Origin: Desulfuromonadaceae bacterium GWB2_53_15
GTDB lineage: Bacteria > Desulfobacterota > Desulfuromonadia > Geobacterales > Pseudopelobacteraceae
DNA length: 7,923 nucleotides
Reading direction: 5' to 3'
Assembly (NCBI GenBank): GCA_001824455.1
Contig: MHXL01000181.1
Coordinates: 1-7,923, forward strand
Shown here: positions 5,517 to 7,923 of the stretch, piece by piece
Layout of the letters: each line of letters starts with the position of its first letter
How positions within the stretch are numbered: position 1 is the stretch's first letter
The notes under the pieces: generated by a model
Seen by the model: the letters and a program-made list of their open reading frames with translations, nothing else
The model's database searches: none
What the model was told of the DNA's origin: nothing
Position numbers and translations under genes: made by a program

Positions 5517-6896
5517 ATGATTCAGACGTTGAAAGATTATACCAAGGAAAAGGTTTTGACCTATCTCCTGTCCATGGCGACCAACTCCTCTGATGAGACG
5601 CTGATCAAGATGACCCATCTGATGGAGATGGTTCCCAAGAAGGACTACTATAAGGAACGTATCCGCTGGATCAGGGGACTGGTCCGTGATAAGCATCCCA
5701 GCATTGAGTTTCCTCGCCGCATCCTGCGTGACCTGCACCCCAACCAACGCGACAAGTGGATCAGCAATCTGGCCATCAATCATCTGTTAAACGGCACCAA
5801 CAAGCGTAAGGAATGGGGCGATGCCAACGGATTCTACCCCCCCTCTACGGTTGTGATCAGTCCCACCATGAAGTGTGACCTGAAATGCTACGGATGCTAT
5901 GCCGGCGACTACGGTAAATCTCTGGAACTTTCCCTGGACGAGCTTGATTCAATCCTGATGCAGATGAAGGAGATGGGCATCTACTTTGCCGTCATCTCCG
6001 GCGGTGAACCCTTTTACATGGAGGGTATCTTTGACATATTCAAGAAACACAGCGACATGGCCTTTCTGGTCTTCACCCACGGCGGCCTGATCGACGAAAA
6101 GATGGTCGAGAAGTTGACTGAAGTGGGCAATGTCATGCCTTCTTTCTCCCTGGAAGGGTACGAGTTGGAGACTGACGAACGTCGCGGTGCAGGTCATTTC
6201 AAAAAAGTCATACGGGCCATGGACCTGTTGCGCGAAGGGGGGCTCTCCTTCTGCGGCTCATTCACCCATTCCAGCAAAAACTCTCACATCATCACGAACC
6301 CCGAGTACATTGACATGCTTCTAGCCAAGGGGGTCTTTGCCCTGTGGCTCTTCTCTTATGTCCCTGTTGGGAGAAATCCGGACACCGGACTGATGCCAGC
6401 ACCGGATCAGCGGGATCACCTGCGTCGCAGCGTGGCCGGGTTCCGTGACAGCAAGCCGATGCTCTTTATCGATTTCTGGAATGATGGACCGATGGTTTCC
6501 GGCTGTCTCGCCGGAGGCAGAAAATATTTTCACATCAATGCCAACGGAGATATCGAACCGTGCGTGTTCTGTCACGTGGCGGTGGATAACATCCGTAGGA
6601 CTTCCCTGCGCGATGCGTTGGCATCGGCGTTCTTCAGGAAGATCAGGGAAAAACAGGGTCAGCATGAGAACCTGCTACGTCCCTGCATGTTGATCGACCA
6701 TCCCGACGTGGGCAGGGAGATCTTTGCCAGCGAAGGCGCCTATGCAACCCATGAAGGCGCCGAAGAGATCTTTACCGGACTGGCTGACAAGATGGACGCA
6801 TACTCCAGCGCCTACGGCGAGATTGCGGATCTGGTCTGGGATATGGAGTTTGCTGACCATCCGGTCAAACAGAAAAAGACGACCCGGCAAAAATGA
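5517..6896 (+). CDS. Radical SAM protein with SPASM-like C-terminal cysteines, function unknown
   Basis: 459 residues from an ATG with CAGGAG 5 bases upstream. The core carries the radical SAM signature C120-x3-C124-x2-C127, which binds the [4Fe-4S] cluster that cleaves S-adenosylmethionine, and the SAM-binding ISGGEP (160-165). A helical, Lys/Arg-rich extension of about 105 residues precedes it. After the barrel come GCLAGG with C330, then HINANGDIEPCVFC with C349 and C352, and C390 in RPCML. This pattern resembles a SPASM or shortened twitch domain holding an auxiliary cluster. The HINANGD-x3-C arrangement is typical of SPASM enzymes acting on peptides or sugars. The substrate is unknown; the operon context (glycosyltransferase, deacetylase, acyltransferase) suggests a sugar or lipid intermediate. 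The C-terminus is Lys-rich and probably disordered. Confidence 0.92.
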   Translation: MIQTLKDYTKEKVLTYLLSMATNSSDETLIKMTHLMEMVPKKDYYKERIRWIRGLVRDKHPSIEFPRRILRDLHPNQRDKWISNLAINHLLNGTNKRKEWGDANGFYPPSTVVISPTMKCDLKCYGCYAGDYGKSLELSLDELDSILMQMKEMGIYFAVISGGEPFYMEGIFDIFKKHSDMAFLVFTHGGLIDEKMVEKLTEVGNVMPSFSLEGYELETDERRGAGHFKKVIRAMDLLREGGLSFCGSFTHSSKNSHIITNPEYIDMLLAKGVFALWLFSYVPVGRNPDTGLMPAPDQRDHLRRSVAGFRDSKPMLFIDFWNDGPMVSGCLAGGRKYFHINANGDIEPCVFCHVAVDNIRRTSLRDALASAFFRKIREKQGQHENLLRPCMLIDHPDVGREIFASEGAYATHEGAEEIFTGLADKMDAYSSAYGEIADLVWDMEFADHPVKQKKTTRQK

Positions 6897-6949
6897 ATCT
6901 ACTTTTGGTCATTTTCCATGTTGATTACGCCTGGGGTCAGTTCTATTAA
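6893..6949 (+). other. Possible 18-codon coupling frame before the acyltransferase
   Basis: An ATG overlaps the radical SAM stop as ATGA and reads MNLLLVIFHVDYAWGQFY before TAA at 6947-6949. That stop is three bases from the acyltransferase ATG at 6953 and in the same frame. It could be a reinitiation bridge or the 5' end of the acyltransferase lost to a stop. It has no ribosome site of its own. Confidence 0.25.
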
Positions 6950-6952
6950 TTC

Positions 6953-7834
6953 ATGGCAATTTATAACAACATAAACCTGTTTTTTATCAATATGTTTACA
7001 ATGATGGTTCCGCGCGGGTTTTTTCCGCCTCTGGCCTTTATTACGGCAATAGTTGTTTACTGCCTGACAGGAAGACAGCGCCGAGCTGCACGCTCGAATC
7101 TGCGGGTTGTAACCGGTCGCCTTTGGGTTGAGCCCTTAATCATCTCTTCGTATTACAAGTTTGCCCGCAACTGGTGCGACATCATGCTGATGACGCGCCT
7201 TTCCGGTCCTGAACTGCACTCCCTTGTTGGGCGGCGCGGCGATTCAAAACCGATGGATGACGCACTGGCGGCAGGGACCGGCGCCATCCTGGTGTCTCCC
7301 CATCTGGGCAACTGGGAGCTGGGGGCGGCGGCCTTGGCAGACCAGGGGTATCCGGTAAATGTCCTGACCTTCCGGGAACCGGACGAGCGTTTCAACAAGT
7401 CCCGGGAGCGTTTGCGGAATGAACGCGGCATCCGTTTCATTTACGTAGACCGGCATGATGCCTCGCCGCTTGCCATAGTCGAGGCGGTTAATGCTCTAAG
7501 GCGAAACGAGGTGCTGGCGATTCTTGGTGATCGGGATGGTTCCTCCAAGACCATCCCGATCGATTTTTTTGGCCGACCGACCAACATCCCGGTGGGGGCG
7601 GGCTATCTTTCCCTGGTCAGCGGTGCGCCGGTGATCCCGGTGTTTGTTCTGCTGGAAAAGGGCCGCTACGCAACCATCATGGAGGAGCCGATCTTCTTCC
7701 GTGGCGGTCACGGGGAGCATGGCGACGCCATACGTTCCGGAATGGCGCGATTGCTGGCGGTGTTTGAGCGCTATATACGAGAGTACCCCGACCAATGGTA
7801 CAATTATTACGAGTTCTGGGAGAACAAGAAATAA
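6953..7834 (+). CDS. LpxL/HtrB-family lysophospholipid or lipid A acyltransferase
   Basis: 293 residues, usual length for the family. These inner-membrane enzymes transfer an acyl chain from acyl carrier protein to lipid A precursors or related lipids. The N-terminus has a hydrophobic anchor (about residues 9-38). The catalytic H-x4-E motif is HLGNWE with H117 and E122, followed by FREPDERFNKSRERLR (140-155), GDRDGSS (192-198), the substrate-binding IDFFGRPTNIPVG (203-215) and PDQWYNYYEFW (279-289), the counterpart of the P-x-QW-x-W end of LpxL. ATG 6953 is the first start after an in-frame TAA, and its ribosome site is poor, suggesting coupling to upstream translation. A terminator-like hairpin lies inside the gene at 7529-7570. 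Since lipid A biosynthesis copies of lpxL usually sit elsewhere, this may be a dedicated copy for the operon's product; that is inference. Confidence 0.92.
   Translation: MAIYNNINLFFINMFTMMVPRGFFPPLAFITAIVVYCLTGRQRRAARSNLRVVTGRLWVEPLIISSYYKFARNWCDIMLMTRLSGPELHSLVGRRGDSKPMDDALAAGTGAILVSPHLGNWELGAAALADQGYPVNVLTFREPDERFNKSRERLRNERGIRFIYVDRHDASPLAIVEAVNALRRNEVLAILGDRDGSSKTIPIDFFGRPTNIPVGAGYLSLVSGAPVIPVFVLLEKGRYATIMEEPIFFRGGHGEHGDAIRSGMARLLAVFERYIREYPDQWYNYYEFWENKK
7529..7570 (+). terminator. Intragenic terminator-like hairpin and T-tract in the acyltransferase gene
   Basis: Perfect 12-bp arms GATCGGGATGGT (7529-7540) and ACCATCCCGATC (7550-7561) enclose a 9-base loop, followed two bases later by seven T's (7564-7570). 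This has the form of an intrinsic terminator but encodes the conserved GDRDG...IPIDFFG segment, and ribosomes would normally prevent it from folding. The structure is plain in the sequence; activity is uncertain. Confidence 0.4.
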
Positions 7835-7872
7835 TTTCAGGTTATTGTCGTCTTGAAAAGTTAATTTTCCTT

Positions 7873-7880
7873 GGGAGGGG
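7873..7880 (+). promoter_or_regulatory. Strong ribosome binding site of the last, partial gene
   Basis: GGGAGGGG ends 5 bases before ATG 7886, the best ribosome site in the operon. It suggests the downstream product is needed in larger amounts than the acyltransferase. Confidence 0.7.
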
Positions 7881-7885
7881 TTTAT

Positions 7886-7923
7886 ATGTCCGAAGATCTG
7901 ATTGTGAAAGTCAAGCAGATGAT
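7886..7923 (+). CDS. Start of a gene, possibly an acyl carrier protein (cut by window edge)
   Basis: Only 12 codons are visible (MSEDLIVKVKQM). The strong upstream ribosome site and 51-base gap after the acyltransferase make the start credible. An acidic start followed by a short helix ending in V-K-x-x-hydrophobic is how many small acyl carrier proteins begin, and an ACP next to an LpxL-like acyltransferase is a known pairing. The fragment is too short to show the phosphopantetheine DSL motif, so the identity is a guess from context. Confidence 0.45.
   Translation, partial: MSEDLIVKVKQM

Noticed and set aside
6732..6761. Direct repeat GAAGGCGCC in the radical SAM gene
   Set aside because: Nine bases encoding two Glu-Gly-Ala stretches; explained by coding.

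Overview
This window most likely comes from a Geobacter-like bacterium (Desulfuromonadota). The basis is indirect. The succinate dehydrogenase/fumarate reductase subunits are of the '[14 protein letters not shown]' / 'EESCGGHFR' type found in Geobacter and Bacteroidetes. A near-consensus sigma-54 promoter is present. The PagL, NodB-type deacetylase, radical SAM and LpxL-like genes also fit a Gram-negative delta-proteobacterial envelope. No rRNA, tRNA, CRISPR array, insertion sequence or prophage gene was found.

Layout. (1) 1-1836: the end of a respiratory complex II operon, with the C-terminal 339 residues of the flavoprotein (sdhA/frdA), the complete iron-sulfur subunit (sdhB/frdB) overlapping it by one base, and a strong intrinsic terminator. 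(2) 1837-4028: a visibly AT-richer stretch holding a solitary Cas6-family gene on the plus strand, a convergent outer-membrane PagL-type lipid A deacylase on the minus strand, and a 486-base divergent intergenic region rich in regulatory-looking sequence. That region has a sigma-54 -24/-12 element, several perfect palindromes, a near-duplicate 20-mer and a possible sigma-70 promoter. (3) 4029-7923: a compact plus-strand operon running past the right edge. It encodes a NodB-type polysaccharide deacetylase, a DPM1-like family 2 glycosyltransferase, a radical SAM protein with extra C-terminal cysteines, an LpxL/HtrB-type acyltransferase, and the first 12 codons of what may be an acyl carrier protein.

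How the genes work together. The sdhA-sdhB pair is ordinary central metabolism (succinate/fumarate interconversion at the membrane). The right-hand operon reads as a biosynthetic cassette for an acylated or glycosylated envelope product: sugar transfer, N- or O-deacetylation, a radical chemistry step and acyl transfer, perhaps fed by a dedicated carrier protein. GT2, LpxL-like acyltransferase and ACP genes also occur together in aryl-polyene-type lipid clusters, but the radical SAM and deacetylase genes are not standard members, and no ketosynthase is visible here. The divergent pagL gene also acts on the outer membrane. The cas6 gene has no array or other cas gene within the window and is the clearest outsider.

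Most worth a second look: the uncharacterised deacetylase-GT2-radical SAM-acyltransferase operon with its sigma-54 promoter; the orphan cas6; a perfect hairpin plus T-tract inside the acyltransferase gene; and a possible one-base frameshift at the start of the deacetylase.
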